Source: an uncultured Croceitalea sp.
GTDB taxonomy: Bacteria; Bacteroidota; Bacteroidia; Flavobacteriales; Flavobacteriaceae
Assembly: GCA_947499565.1 (NCBI GenBank)
Contig: CANMOV010000001.1
Location: forward strand, 1,240,001 to 1,304,000
DNA: 64,000 bases
Direction of reading: 5' to 3'
The notes below the pieces were generated by a model that was not told the origin of the DNA, made no database searches, and worked only from the letters and a program-made list of their open reading frames with translations. Every line of letters begins with the position of its first letter. The first letter of the stretch is position 1. The position numbers and the translations under genes are program-made. This document shows positions 8,381 through 18,285 of the stretch, in pieces.

Positions 8381-9613
8381 ATGGATAGTAAATTACTCTT
8401 CTCGCTCATTATCGGAATTTTAATAGTGCAATATCTACTAGATACCTTTTTAGATTATCTGAATGCAAAAAAATACCAAGAAGCGCTGCCTAAGGAATTA
8501 AATGATGTTTTTGACGAGGCTGAATACACAAAAGCTCAAGACTACAAGAAAACAAATTATCATTTTGGAATAGCAAATGATGCTTTCTCTATTCTTTTGA
8601 CACTGTCATTCTTAATTTTTGGAGGTTTTGAGTGGATTGATGGAATTGTAAGAAATTTTACAAGCAATCCTATCCTTATGGCTTTAGGATTCTTTGGAAT
8701 TATTGTTTTAGGGAGCAGTATCATCTCTATTCCATTTTCGTATTATCAAACTTTTGTGATAGAAGAAAAATTTGGTTTTAATAAGACTACAAAGAAGTTA
8801 TTCTTTGTGGATTTGATTAAAGGATTACTAATGACTGCAGTTCTAGGAGGTGGCATTCTGGCTTTAGTTATTTTATTCTTAGAATGGACAGGTAATAATT
8901 TCTGGTTATATGCTTGGGGGCTTTTTGCCATGCTAGTAATATTTATGAATCTTTTTTACAGCAAACTAATCGTACCGCTTTTCAACAGGCAGACACCATT
9001 GGAAATAGGAAGTTTAAAAAGCGCTATTGAATCTTATGCCAAAAAAGTTGGTTTTGAACTGGATAATATTTTTGTGATAGACGGCTCCAAGCGTTCCACA
9101 AAGGCAAATGCCTATTTTTCGGGTTTTGGCAAACAAAAACGGGTGACTTTATTTGATACTTTAATTAATGACTTAAGTGAAGAAGAGATTGTAGCGGTAT
9201 TAGCACATGAGGTAGGTCATTATAAGCGAAAACATATTATTTTTAATCTATTCGCTACAATAAGTCTAACAGGGTTAACACTTTTTGTATTGTCCCTTTT
9301 TATAAATAATCCGGAACTTTCAAGAGCTATAGGAGTATCACAACCTAGTTTTCATGCCGCAATGATAGGTTTTGTGTTGTTATATAGTCCAATATCAACC
9401 ATAACAGGTTTAGCCATGAATTTCTTATCTAGAAAGTTTGAGTTTCAAGCGGATAACTATGCAAAAGAAACTTTTGCCGCTCCCCCACTAATAACTTCAT
9501 TAAAAAAACTTTCTAAGAATAGCTTAAGCAATTTAACCCCGCATCCTGCATATGTTTTTATGCACTATTCACATCCACCATTAATTGAACGAATCCGTAA
9601 TCTTAAGGCATAA
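8381..9613 (+). CDS. M48 family CAAX-type (Ste24-like) integral membrane metallopeptidase
   Basis: The 410-aa protein has several membrane helices (about residues 1-20, 65-90, 105-125, 145-195, 290-345). It has the Ste24 zinc site H276-E277-x-x-H280 in LAHEVGHYKRKH, and the downstream glutamate of FEFQADNYA supplies the third ligand. Length and order match Ste24/CAAX prenyl protease 1 relatives. In bacteria, which lack prenylated CAAX proteins, these enzymes are thought to cleave misfolded or membrane proteins. The exact substrate is unknown. The gene follows the methyltransferase gene after 6 bp. Confidence 0.9.
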   Translation: MDSKLLFSLIIGILIVQYLLDTFLDYLNAKKYQEALPKELNDVFDEAEYTKAQDYKKTNYHFGIANDAFSILLTLSFLIFGGFEWIDGIVRNFTSNPILMALGFFGIIVLGSSIISIPFSYYQTFVIEEKFGFNKTTKKLFFVDLIKGLLMTAVLGGGILALVILFLEWTGNNFWLYAWGLFAMLVIFMNLFYSKLIVPLFNRQTPLEIGSLKSAIESYAKKVGFELDNIFVIDGSKRSTKANAYFSGFGKQKRVTLFDTLINDLSEEEIVAVLAHEVGHYKRKHIIFNLFATISLTGLTLFVLSLFINNPELSRAIGVSQPSFHAAMIGFVLLYSPISTITGLAMNFLSRKFEFQADNYAKETFAAPPLITSLKKLSKNSLSNLTPHPAYVFMHYSHPPLIERIRNLKA

Positions 9614-9818
9614 TTTTTGTTGGTTACCTATAAAGATTGTGGTATTTTTAATTTAGAACTCATTTAAGCTTTTTGAATTACAGCGAAAATTGAATAGGTT
9701 TTACCCAGTTGAAGACTTTTTTAAGTTGCATAGCTGGGCTACGGTAATGAAAAAAGGCAAATAATGGGTACAACAGCGATATTTTTTAGCTAATTGAAAA
9801 GGATAAAAGAGTTCTTAA

Positions 9819-12023
9819 ATGACGGTAGAAGCGATAGAAAAAGAAAACAAACAGATTGCCAAGCAGTATAAGGAACTGCTTCGCATAAGTTATCAGACAC
9901 TTTCCGCTGCGGATAAAAAACTGATACGCTCTGCTTTTGACGTTGCTGTGGATGCACACAAAGAACAACGCCGCAAATCTGGAGAAGCTTATATTTTTCA
10001 TCCCATAGCTGTTGCAAAAATTGTTGCTTCTGAGATTGGACTAGACGCTGTGTCCATAGCCTCTGCACTGTTACATGATGTAGTTGAAGACACACCATAT
10101 ACCTTAGATGATATTGAACGAATGTTTGGGGAAACTGTAGCACGTATTGTGGACGGTCTCACTAAAATTGCCCATCTAAAAAAAGACAAAAATATAAGTC
10201 AGCAGGCTGAAAACTTCAGAAAAATGCTGCTGACATTGCATGATGATGTTCGAGTAATCATTATTAAAATTGCAGATAGATATCATAATATGCTCACCAT
10301 GGACGCCATGCCAGAGCATAAACAGGTAAAAATAGCATCCGAAACTTTATACATCTATGCTCCTTTAGCACATAGAATTGGGCTTTATAATATAAAAACT
10401 AAATTAGAAGACCTTAGTTTAAAATACACTGAGCCTGAAGTCTATAATGACATTCGTGATAAAATTGAGGATACTGAGGATGAGCAAAAAGAATATATTG
10501 ATGCTTTTACCAAAGTAATCCGAGATTCTTTGGATACTGAAGGATTAAATTATGATGTAAAAGGACGAATGAAATCTATCTTCTCCATCAGAAGAAAGAT
10601 GTTGGCACAAAATGTCGCTTTTGATGAGATTTATGACAAGTTTGCTATTCGTATCATTTATAAATCTGACCGTAAAAACGAAAAGTTTCTAGCATGGAAA
10701 ATTTATTCCATTGTCACAGATCACTTTACACCAAATCCCGTACGACTTCGCGATTGGATAACTTCTCCTAAATCTACAGGTTACGAAGCTTTACATATTA
10801 CAGTAATGGGACCAGAAGGTAAATGGGTAGAAGTTCAAATACGGAGCGAGCGAATGCACGAAATTGCCGAAAAAGGTTATGCAGCGCATTTTAAATACAA
10901 ACACGGTGACCAAAAAGAACAAGGTATTGAGGTTTGGCTTAACCGCTTGCAAGAAGCACTGGAAAACGCCAATGTAAGTGCCGTTGATTTTGTAGAGGAG
11001 TTTAAACTTAATTTATATTCCAAGGAAATCTTTGTTTTTACCCCTAAGGGGGAACTCAAATCACTTCCAAAAGGAGCATCGCCTCTAGATTTTGCTTTTC
11101 ATATTCATACGGAAATAGGGATGAAAACCCGTGGAGCAAAAGTGAATGGAAAATTAGTACCGTTAAATACCGTACTCCATAGTGGTGATCAAGTAGAAAT
11201 AATTACTTCAGAAATTGCAAAGCCAAATCAGAACTGGCTAGACTATGCCCATACAGCAAGAGCTAGAGCAAAAATTAAATCCTCATTACGTGAAGAGAAA
11301 AAAGAAGTTGCTGACGAGGGAAAAGAAATTCTTAGGAGAAAACTAAAATCTCAAAAAATTAAGCTTAGCGAAGATGTCGTAAATAAAATGGTCATCTATT
11401 TTAAGCTAAAAACCAGCTTAGACTTATTCTTTAGGGTTGGCAACGGAGCTATTGACAATCAAAAGATAAAAGACTTTGTTTCCAATTACAATAATGCCTT
11501 TATCAATTTCTTCAAAAATAAAATAAGAAGAACTCCTGTTCCTGAAGAAATTGATAAAGATGAGATTACGTCTAAGTATGACATGCTTGTTTTTGGAAGG
11601 GAAGAAGAAAAACTTAATTACAAACTATCACAATGTTGTAATCCCATTCCAGGTGATGAAGTATTTGGGTTTGTAAGTGTTTCAGATGGTATAAAAGTGC
11701 ATACCAAAAATTGCCCCAATGCCATTTCATTACAATCCAATTATGCCTATAGAATTATTTCTGCAAAATGGATAGATTCCACTCAAGAAGACTTCTCCGC
11801 AGACATCTCCCTAACAGGGATTGACAACTTAGGTCTTGTAAATGAAATTACCAACATCATTTCAGACAACATGCATGTGAACATGCGTAACCTTAATTTT
11901 AGTACCGATGGAGGTACATTTTCTGGAAAGATTACCGTAGTGGTAAAAAACAAAAACATTCTTAAAAAATTGGTCGATAATTTAAAGCAACTTGAAGGGA
12001 TTGACAAAGTGAGCAGGATTTAA
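9819..12023 (+). CDS. rsh: Bifunctional (p)ppGpp synthetase/hydrolase (RelA/SpoT homologue)
   Basis: The 734-aa protein has the full long-RSH order. The HD hydrolase domain carries H61, H86-D87 and E90-D91 (LLHDVVEDT). The synthetase domain follows (GRMKSIFSIRRKM, then SPKSTGYEALHITVMGP). TGS begins at about residue 400 (IFVFTPKGELKSLPKGASP), then a zinc-finger region (LSQCCNPIPGD ... HTKNCPNA), then a C-terminal ACT domain. At 309-312 it reads RLRD, corresponding to the basic RxKD motif of bifunctional enzymes and not the acidic ExDD of synthetase-only RelA. It should both make and degrade the stringent-response alarmone in the cytosol. The Fur-like gene begins 41 bp downstream. The 205-bp region upstream shows no other gene. 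Confidence 0.93.
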   Translation: MTVEAIEKENKQIAKQYKELLRISYQTLSAADKKLIRSAFDVAVDAHKEQRRKSGEAYIFHPIAVAKIVASEIGLDAVSIASALLHDVVEDTPYTLDDIERMFGETVARIVDGLTKIAHLKKDKNISQQAENFRKMLLTLHDDVRVIIIKIADRYHNMLTMDAMPEHKQVKIASETLYIYAPLAHRIGLYNIKTKLEDLSLKYTEPEVYNDIRDKIEDTEDEQKEYIDAFTKVIRDSLDTEGLNYDVKGRMKSIFSIRRKMLAQNVAFDEIYDKFAIRIIYKSDRKNEKFLAWKIYSIVTDHFTPNPVRLRDWITSPKSTGYEALHITVMGPEGKWVEVQIRSERMHEIAEKGYAAHFKYKHGDQKEQGIEVWLNRLQEALENANVSAVDFVEEFKLNLYSKEIFVFTPKGELKSLPKGASPLDFAFHIHTEIGMKTRGAKVNGKLVPLNTVLHSGDQVEIITSEIAKPNQNWLDYAHTARARAKIKSSLREEKKEVADEGKEILRRKLKSQKIKLSEDVVNKMVIYFKLKTSLDLFFRVGNGAIDNQKIKDFVSNYNNAFINFFKNKIRRTPVPEEIDKDEITSKYDMLVFGREEEKLNYKLSQCCNPIPGDEVFGFVSVSDGIKVHTKNCPNAISLQSNYAYRIISAKWIDSTQEDFSADISLTGIDNLGLVNEITNIISDNMHVNMRNLNFSTDGGTFSGKITVVVKNKNILKKLVDNLKQLEGIDKVSRI

Positions 12024-12033
12024 TTTTAAACTG

Positions 12034-12041
12034 TACATTTG
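12034..12041 (+). promoter_or_regulatory. Candidate -7 element upstream of the Fur-like gene
   Basis: TACATTTG matches TAnnTTTG exactly, 23 bp before the ATG at 12065 and just after the rsh stop codon. No TTG is found at the usual 19-21 bp upstream, so only the -7 half is supported. Confidence 0.3.
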
Positions 12042-12064
12042 CAAGATAGTATTGGGATATCGCT

Positions 12065-12520
12065 ATGGAAAACACTAAAAATCAGGAAATCGTTAAGAAT
12101 GTATTTACTACGTTTCTAGAAGAAAACGGGCATAGAAAGACTCCGGAGCGTTATGCGATTTTACAGGAGATATATGATAGCGATGACCATTTTGATGTAG
12201 AGTCTTTATACATTAAAATGAAGACTAAAAACTATCGTGTTAGTAGAGCTACCTTATATAACACTATTGAGCTATTATTAGATTGTAAATTGGTAAGAAA
12301 ACATCAATTTGGTAAGAATCAGGCGCAGTATGAAAAGTCTTATTTTGATAGACAGCATGATCATGTAATTTTAACCGATACTGGCGAAGTGGTTGAGTTT
12401 TGTGACCCTAGAATTCAATCCATAAAAAAAACTATAGAAGAGGTTTTTGATATTAAAATCAATACTCATTCATTATATTTCTACGGAACCAGAAACAAAG
12501 AAGAAAACCTAACAGACTAA
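12065..12520 (+). CDS. Fur-family metal-dependent transcriptional regulator
   Basis: The 151-aa protein has a winged-helix N-terminal domain ([15 protein letters not shown], then [21 protein letters not shown] as the recognition region) and a C-terminal dimerisation domain with [19 protein letters not shown]. This is the Fur superfamily, which represses iron, zinc or peroxide genes when metal-bound. The first structural-zinc CxxC normally found after HDH is absent (TDTG), leaving one Cys in FCDP. This agrees with my memory of Flavobacteriia members. Which metal it senses cannot be told. It sits between rsh and purA, with 12 bp to purA. Confidence 0.85.
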   Translation: MENTKNQEIVKNVFTTFLEENGHRKTPERYAILQEIYDSDDHFDVESLYIKMKTKNYRVSRATLYNTIELLLDCKLVRKHQFGKNQAQYEKSYFDRQHDHVILTDTGEVVEFCDPRIQSIKKTIEEVFDIKINTHSLYFYGTRNKEENLTD

Positions 12521-12532
12521 CCAAAAAACTTC

Positions 12533-13801
12533 ATGGTAGATTTATTGCTTGGACTCCAATGGGGAGACGAAGGAAAAGGAAAAATTGTTGATGTACTTAC
12601 AAAAAACTATAACATTATTGCACGTTTTCAAGGTGGACCCAACGCTGGTCATACTTTAGAATTTGATGGAATAAAACATGTTTTAAGAACAATTCCTTCA
12701 GGGATTTTTCATGATGATTCTACCAATGTTATTGGTAATGGTGTGGTTATAGACCCTGTTGTTTTTGTCCAAGAATTAGATGGTTTAGATCAATTTAACC
12801 TGGATTATAAATCTAAACTAATAATATCTAGAAAAGCACATGTTATTCTGCCTACGCATCGTTTGTTAGATGCTGCCTCAGAAACATCAAAAGGTAAAGC
12901 GAAAATTGGTTCTACTTTAAAAGGTATTGGTCCAACATACATGGATAAAACGGGTCGTAACGGTATTCGTATTGGTGATTTGGAATTATCCAATTGGAAA
13001 GAAAAATATAGAGCTCTAGCCAATAAGCATGAAGCTATGATTGGATTTTACAATGTAGACATCCAATACAATTTACAGGAAATGGAGGATGAATTCTTTT
13101 CCGCAGTTGAGCGATTAAAAGAATTGCAATTTATAGATAGTGAAGAATATTTAAACCAAGCTTTGACAAGCACTAAAACCATTTTAGCAGAAGGCGCTCA
13201 GGGATCTTTACTAGATATAGATTTTGGGACATACCCATTTGTTACATCATCAAATACCACGGCTTCTGGAGCCTGCACTGGTTTAGGCATAGCACCAAAT
13301 AAAATTGGCGAGGTATTTGGAATTTTTAAAGCCTACACCACACGAGTTGGTTCTGGACCATTCCCTACAGAATTATTTGACGATACCGGCGCGGAAATGG
13401 CAAAGGTTGGTCATGAGTTTGGTGCAGTAACAGGACGTCCTAGACGTTGTGGTTGGTTAGATTTAGTTGCTCTAAAATATGCATGCCAAGTAAATGGTGT
13501 TACACAATTAAGCATGATGAAAGGTGACGTGCTTTCAGGATTTAAAACCTTAAAAGTTTGTACAGCATACAAATACAAAGGAAAGACAATTACGCACCTA
13601 CCCTTTAATATAGAACAGGAGAATGTAACCCCAATTTATACGGATTTTAAAGGTTGGAAAGAGGATTTAACCAAGATGAGAAAAGTCTCTGAATTCCCTA
13701 AAGAGTTAAATACATATATTGAATTTTTAGAGAAAGAGTTAAACATTCCAATTAAGATTGTTTCTGTAGGACCAGATAGAACACAGACAATTCATAGGTA
13801 G
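12533..13801 (+). CDS. purA: Adenylosuccinate synthetase
   Basis: The 422-aa protein opens with VDLLLGLQWGDEGKGKIVDV, the GTP-binding loop of PurA with the catalytic Asp at about 12. GGPNAGHT follows with the catalytic His near 40. Other signatures include GTYPFVTSSNT, TRVGSGPFPTE, TGRPRRCGWLDLVAL and GDVLSGFKTLKVC. It joins IMP and aspartate using GTP to give adenylosuccinate, the committed step of AMP synthesis in the cytosol. Length is normal. It follows the Fur-like gene after 12 bp and is probably cotranscribed. Confidence 0.96.
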   Translation: MVDLLLGLQWGDEGKGKIVDVLTKNYNIIARFQGGPNAGHTLEFDGIKHVLRTIPSGIFHDDSTNVIGNGVVIDPVVFVQELDGLDQFNLDYKSKLIISRKAHVILPTHRLLDAASETSKGKAKIGSTLKGIGPTYMDKTGRNGIRIGDLELSNWKEKYRALANKHEAMIGFYNVDIQYNLQEMEDEFFSAVERLKELQFIDSEEYLNQALTSTKTILAEGAQGSLLDIDFGTYPFVTSSNTTASGACTGLGIAPNKIGEVFGIFKAYTTRVGSGPFPTELFDDTGAEMAKVGHEFGAVTGRPRRCGWLDLVALKYACQVNGVTQLSMMKGDVLSGFKTLKVCTAYKYKGKTITHLPFNIEQENVTPIYTDFKGWKEDLTKMRKVSEFPKELNTYIEFLEKELNIPIKIVSVGPDRTQTIHR

Positions 13802-13849
13802 GTTTCCTAAACCTTTCTAAATCTAAGCACCTACTTTCTCCAAAAATCC

Positions 13850-13857
13850 TACTTTTG
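13850..13857 (+). promoter_or_regulatory. Candidate -7 element for the OstA-like gene
   Basis: TACTTTTG matches TAnnTTTG, with the ATG only 11 bp downstream at 13869. If real, the transcript would be almost leaderless. No matching upstream TTG is seen. Confidence 0.3.
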
Positions 13858-13868
13858 GCTAAATTCTT

Positions 13869-15590
13869 ATGGATTTGAAGAAAATATTCTTTTTAGTAGC
13901 GCTTTTTTCTTTTGTGATTTCCTTGGCTCAAGAACAAGAGAGCAACGATACCATAAAAACTAAAGGAGGAAGAGAAATAAATATAGTTTATGGTGCAAAC
14001 TTCACTAAGGATGAAGATAGATTTCCTGGAGCTTCTATCTTTAGTAAAGATGATGAACGTCAAGTTCAATTTGAACACCAAGGAGCAGATTTATGGTGTG
14101 ATGTAGCTATATTTTATTCTAAAGAAAATCGCTTAAAAGCTATAGGAAATGTAAGAATGCAACAAGGAGATTCCATTGAGATGAACAGTGGGAAAATGGA
14201 CTATAACGGTGATACTAAACTAGCCAAAGCTTGGGAAAATGTTGACCTTGCTGATGGTCAAATGACGTTGACTACAGACACACTTTATTTTAATCGTGAA
14301 AAACAAGAGTCGTATTATCGCTCTGGTGGCAAAGTGGTTGATTCTGTTAATGTGCTTACAAGTCTTATTGGTACTTATTTCACAGAATTAAAGAAAGTTC
14401 AATTTAGAAAAAATGTTCATGTAGACAATCCAGAGTATATTATTGATTCGGAACAACTAGATTATTATAGGGTATCCAAAAATGCTTATATGTATGGCCC
14501 TTCCACCATTGTTGGTGAGGAATATACTATTTATTGCGAGCGTGGGTTTTACGATACCAAAATTGAACAGGGGTATGGTGTAAAAAACACCAAAATCAAC
14601 TATAGTAATCGCATCATCGAAGGCGATAGTGTTTATTTTGACAAAGTGACTTCTTTTGCATCTGCAACCAATAATATTGTGGTTACCGATACCATAAACA
14701 AAGGAATAATCCGAGCGCATTATGCAGAAGTTTTTAAAGAAAAAGATTCTGTTTTTGCTACAAAAAGAGCGGTAGCTATAAATCTTGTAGAGCAAGATTC
14801 CATTTACATACATGGAGATACCTTAATGGTTACAGGAAAACCTGAAGAGCGTATTTTAAGAGCATTCCGCAACGCTAAATTTTACAAAACCGATTTAAGT
14901 GGTAAATGCGATTCTATCCATTCCGAACAAAAAACTGGTATTACCCAATTGATAACAGACCCTATTTTATGGAATGTAGATAACCAAATGACCGGTGATA
15001 GTATCCATTTAATTTCTGACTTAGAGACCGAAAAATTAGATTCGCTTAAAGTAATTAATAATGCCTTCATTATAGCATTGGATACTGTTAGTAAAACTGG
15101 TTACAACCAAGCAAAAGGAAAAGATTTGTTTGGAAAATTTATTGAGAATGAGTTAAAAATTATTGATTTAGTTAAAAATACCGAGGTCATCTATTACATG
15201 TATAATGATGATCAAGAGCTTATTGGTATAGATAAAACTATCTGTAGTAAGATTAGAATGCACATGGCAAATAACGATATAGATGAACTCATTTTTTATG
15301 TGAATCCGGATGGAGATATTTTCCCAGAAAAAGACCTTCCTGTAGATAGCAGAAAATTAAAAGGCTTTGTTTGGCGTGGTGAGGAAAGAATATTGAGCAA
15401 AGAGGATATTTTTGACGAAGACGATAATACTATAGAACTGGTTAAAATTAGAGGTATAGACAACCCTGTTGATATTGATACTGAAGAACAAGAACGAAGC
15501 GGAGATGGAAACTCTGCTCCTAAAATTTCAAAAGTAAATTCAAAAGCAATTAAACCCAAACGCCCAGTTTTAAAAAAAGTTGGTAGTTAG
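13869..15590 (+). CDS. OstA/LptA-like periplasmic lipopolysaccharide transport protein
   Basis: The 573-aa protein has a signal peptide (MDLKKIFFLVALFSFVISLAQ). A long run of short beta repeats begins with an OstA-like N-terminal region (FEHQGADLWCDVAIFYSKEN, then LKAIGNVRMQQGDSIEM). This matches the Bacteroidota OstA-like proteins, larger than the roughly 200-aa LptA of Proteobacteria. They are thought to form a beta-jellyroll bridge carrying LPS or lipo-oligosaccharide to the outer membrane. The partner ATPase LptB is encoded 25 kb away at 39030. The C-terminus is polar and Lys-rich. The aminotransferase gene follows after 3 bp. Confidence 0.82.
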   Translation: MDLKKIFFLVALFSFVISLAQEQESNDTIKTKGGREINIVYGANFTKDEDRFPGASIFSKDDERQVQFEHQGADLWCDVAIFYSKENRLKAIGNVRMQQGDSIEMNSGKMDYNGDTKLAKAWENVDLADGQMTLTTDTLYFNREKQESYYRSGGKVVDSVNVLTSLIGTYFTELKKVQFRKNVHVDNPEYIIDSEQLDYYRVSKNAYMYGPSTIVGEEYTIYCERGFYDTKIEQGYGVKNTKINYSNRIIEGDSVYFDKVTSFASATNNIVVTDTINKGIIRAHYAEVFKEKDSVFATKRAVAINLVEQDSIYIHGDTLMVTGKPEERILRAFRNAKFYKTDLSGKCDSIHSEQKTGITQLITDPILWNVDNQMTGDSIHLISDLETEKLDSLKVINNAFIIALDTVSKTGYNQAKGKDLFGKFIENELKIIDLVKNTEVIYYMYNDDQELIGIDKTICSKIRMHMANNDIDELIFYVNPDGDIFPEKDLPVDSRKLKGFVWRGEERILSKEDIFDEDDNTIELVKIRGIDNPVDIDTEEQERSGDGNSAPKISKVNSKAIKPKRPVLKKVGS

Positions 15591-15593
15591 CAT

Positions 15594-16787
15594 ATGAAGA
15601 AAGATTTCTTCAAATATCAAGCGCAAACAACTCCGCATCCACTTGCTTTAGAAATTTCTCATGCCAAAGGAAGTTATATTTATGATACTGAAGGAAATGC
15701 ACATTTAGATTTTGTAGCAGGCGTATCGGCTTGTAGTTTAGGGCATTGTAATCCAAAAATAGTTGAGGCTGTACGACAACAGACAGAGAAATACATGCAT
15801 GTTATGGTCTATGGTGAATATGTCCAAAAACCTGCTGTTGTATATGCTAAACTCTTGGCTTCACATTTGCCTGAAAATTTAGAGACTACTTATTTAGTTA
15901 ATTCTGGCACAGAAGCTATTGAAGGAGCCTTAAAATTAGCCAGAAGATATACTGGACGTACAGAATTAATAGCTGCAAACAATGCGTATCATGGCAATAC
16001 CATGGGTAGCTTAAGTGTAACCGGGTATGAAGAAAGAAAAAGAGCATTTAGACCTTTGATACCTGATGTTACTTTTATTAATTTTAACTCCGAGTTAGAT
16101 TTAAATCGCATCACAAAAAAAACGGCAGCAGTAATCTTAGAAACTATACAAGGTGGGGCTGGTTTTATACTTCCAAAAGACGATTATCTAAAAAAAGTTA
16201 GAAAACGATGTAATGAAATGGGGGCTTTACTCATTTTAGACGAAATACAACCTGGGTTTGGACGTACCGGCAAACTTTTTGCTTTTGAACATTTTGGTAT
16301 AGTACCCGATATTTTGGTAATCGGAAAAGGTATGGCCTCCGGACTACCCGTTGGAGCTTTTGTAGCATCACATAAAATGATGAACACATTACAAGAGAAT
16401 CCAAAATTAGGTCATATTACCACTTTTGGCGGCAACCCTGTCATTGCAGCAGCTAGTTTAGCTACCTTAAAAGAATTAACTGAAAGTCAGTTAATTACAT
16501 CTGTATTAAAAAAAGAACAACGCTTTCGAGCCCTTTTGGTACACCCTTTGATTAAAGAAATAAGAGGCAAAGGATTAATGTTAGCTTTGTTGTTTAAAAC
16601 ACCTGAAATTGTTAACTATTTGGTATTGTCAGCAGCTAAGAAAAGGCTTATTTTGTTCTGGTTATTATTCGAACCTAAGGCAGTAAGAATATCTCCGCCT
16701 CTAACAATTTCTGATGAAGAAATTACTAAAGGATGTAAACAAATAGTTGGCTTATTAAATGAATATAAATCAGACACTGTTAACTAA
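15594..16787 (+). CDS. Class III (acetylornithine-type) PLP-dependent aminotransferase
   Basis: The 397-aa protein is a fold-type I aminotransferase of class III. It has NSGTEAIEGALKLARRYTGR near the cofactor phosphate, LILDEIQPGFGRTGK with the PLP-pyridine Asp, and VIGKGMASGLPVGAF with the Schiff-base Lys. It is usually annotated as an aspartate aminotransferase-family or acetylornithine aminotransferase-like enzyme. The donor and acceptor cannot be read, and no arginine genes lie nearby. It begins 3 bp after the OstA-like gene, a coupling that looks conserved in flavobacteria but is not obviously functional. Confidence 0.87.
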   Translation: MKKDFFKYQAQTTPHPLALEISHAKGSYIYDTEGNAHLDFVAGVSACSLGHCNPKIVEAVRQQTEKYMHVMVYGEYVQKPAVVYAKLLASHLPENLETTYLVNSGTEAIEGALKLARRYTGRTELIAANNAYHGNTMGSLSVTGYEERKRAFRPLIPDVTFINFNSELDLNRITKKTAAVILETIQGGAGFILPKDDYLKKVRKRCNEMGALLILDEIQPGFGRTGKLFAFEHFGIVPDILVIGKGMASGLPVGAFVASHKMMNTLQENPKLGHITTFGGNPVIAAASLATLKELTESQLITSVLKKEQRFRALLVHPLIKEIRGKGLMLALLFKTPEIVNYLVLSAAKKRLILFWLLFEPKAVRISPPLTISDEEITKGCKQIVGLLNEYKSDTVN

Positions 16788-16874
16788 TTTGTTGATAACA
16801 AACCCAAATCTTGGACTAAGGACTAGTCATTAAAAGGCTAATTTTAAGTCCATAGTTAATTACAAAACGTTTCT

Positions 16875-18275
16875 ATGGCGTTAGAACCTAACGAAAAACC
16901 TGATAGTACCGTACATAAGTTTGAGTCAATGCTCAAAACAGACGATGTCTATTTCTTTGATGCAGAAGATTTTGAAGGTATCATTCATCACTATTTAAAT
17001 GCTGGTAAAGTTTCTTTGGGTAAAAAAGCTATCCAAATTGGACTGCAACAACACCCTAATGCAATGGAATTAAAACTATTGCGTGTAGAGGTTTTAGTGT
17101 TTGAAGATCAGTTTAAAGCTGCAGAGAAGATATTGGACGAATTGCAAATTATAGATGCCCATAATGAAGAAATCTTTATCCAACGTGCAAATATCCTTTC
17201 AAAACAAGATGATCACCAAGGTGCAGTAAATATGCTCTTGGAAGCATTGCATATAGCGGATAATAGTTTTGATATCTATTCGCTTCTAGGCATGGAATAT
17301 CTTTTCATGGATGACTTTGAAAGTGCAAAGAAGAATTTTATGAAGTGTGTTGAAGTTGATGATGCTGACTATTCGTCTCTTTATAATGTAGTATACTGTT
17401 TTGAGTTTTTAGAAGATTATGATGGAGGTATAAAATATCTAAACAATTACTTGGAACGAAATCCTTATTCTGAAGTTGCTTGGCATCAACTAGGCAAAAT
17501 GTATGTTTCAAAAGGAATGGACAAAGAAGCCCTAACTGCTTTCGATTTTGCAATTATTTCCGATGATTCTTTTTTAGGGGCTTATTTCGAAAAAGGAAGA
17601 GTTTTAGAGAAATTAGGGAAGTATAATGAAGCTATTGAGAGCTACGAAACAACTGTAAATATTGATGACCCAACTTCACATGCCTATTTACGTATCGGGA
17701 AATGTCATGAAAAACTTGGTAATGATGATTTAGCGAAATACTATTATTACAACACTGTGCACGAAGATCCACTCCTAGATAAAGGTTGGATAGCGATTAC
17801 CGAATTCTACTTTAGAAAAGAAGAATACCCAAAAGCACTAAAATATATAAACAAAGCCATTAATATTGACGGCGAAAATCCATTATACTGGCAAAGAAGT
17901 GGTCAAATATATACTGCTTTAGAAAATTATGATGAAGCAGATTTTGCATTTAAACAGAGTGTAGACTTAGGCAATTACGAGTTACATACCTGGTTAGATT
18001 GGGCTAAAGTGCTTCAAAAAATGACTGATTTTAACTCCGCAGCGCAAGTGTTATTGCAAGGCATTGAATTTTACCCTGAAAGTGCAGCACTTAAATTTAG
18101 ATTAGCTGGAGTACATTTAAAATTAGCCGATGAAGAAAAAGCAAAAGAATACTTTGTAGCCGCCTTGCAATTAGACACATCAAAAATCAACCTATTCGAA
18201 GAGCAATTTCCGGAATACGCCAAATTAGCTTGGATAAAAGACGCCTTTAAAATCCACAAAAAAGCTTCCACTTAA
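16875..18275 (+). CDS. Tetratricopeptide repeat protein
   Basis: The 466-aa soluble protein consists almost entirely of helical TPR pairs of about 34 residues, for example AWHQLGKMYVSKGMDKEALT, AYLRIGKCHEKLGNDDLAKY and LYWQRSGQIYTALENYDEAD. It has no signal peptide or membrane segment, so it is a cytosolic scaffold. About 10-12 repeats can be counted by eye. The partner is unknown. It lies 10 bp before the first DUF368 gene, suggesting one transcript through aroE. Confidence 0.88.
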   Translation: MALEPNEKPDSTVHKFESMLKTDDVYFFDAEDFEGIIHHYLNAGKVSLGKKAIQIGLQQHPNAMELKLLRVEVLVFEDQFKAAEKILDELQIIDAHNEEIFIQRANILSKQDDHQGAVNMLLEALHIADNSFDIYSLLGMEYLFMDDFESAKKNFMKCVEVDDADYSSLYNVVYCFEFLEDYDGGIKYLNNYLERNPYSEVAWHQLGKMYVSKGMDKEALTAFDFAIISDDSFLGAYFEKGRVLEKLGKYNEAIESYETTVNIDDPTSHAYLRIGKCHEKLGNDDLAKYYYYNTVHEDPLLDKGWIAITEFYFRKEEYPKALKYINKAINIDGENPLYWQRSGQIYTALENYDEADFAFKQSVDLGNYELHTWLDWAKVLQKMTDFNSAAQVLLQGIEFYPESAALKFRLAGVHLKLADEEKAKEYFVAALQLDTSKINLFEEQFPEYAKLAWIKDAFKIHKKAST

Positions 18276-18285
18276 AAAATAAGAA

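Noticed and set aside
9614-9818. Possible small RNA or gene in the gap before the (p)ppGpp enzyme gene
   Set aside because: Only weak, interrupted pairing (CCCAG/CTGGG) and no convincing ORF or terminator were found.
14457-14813. 118-aa minus-strand frame inside the OstA-like gene
   Set aside because: It is antisense to a well-supported gene, and its Cys/Tyr/Phe-rich composition is typical of a shadow translation.
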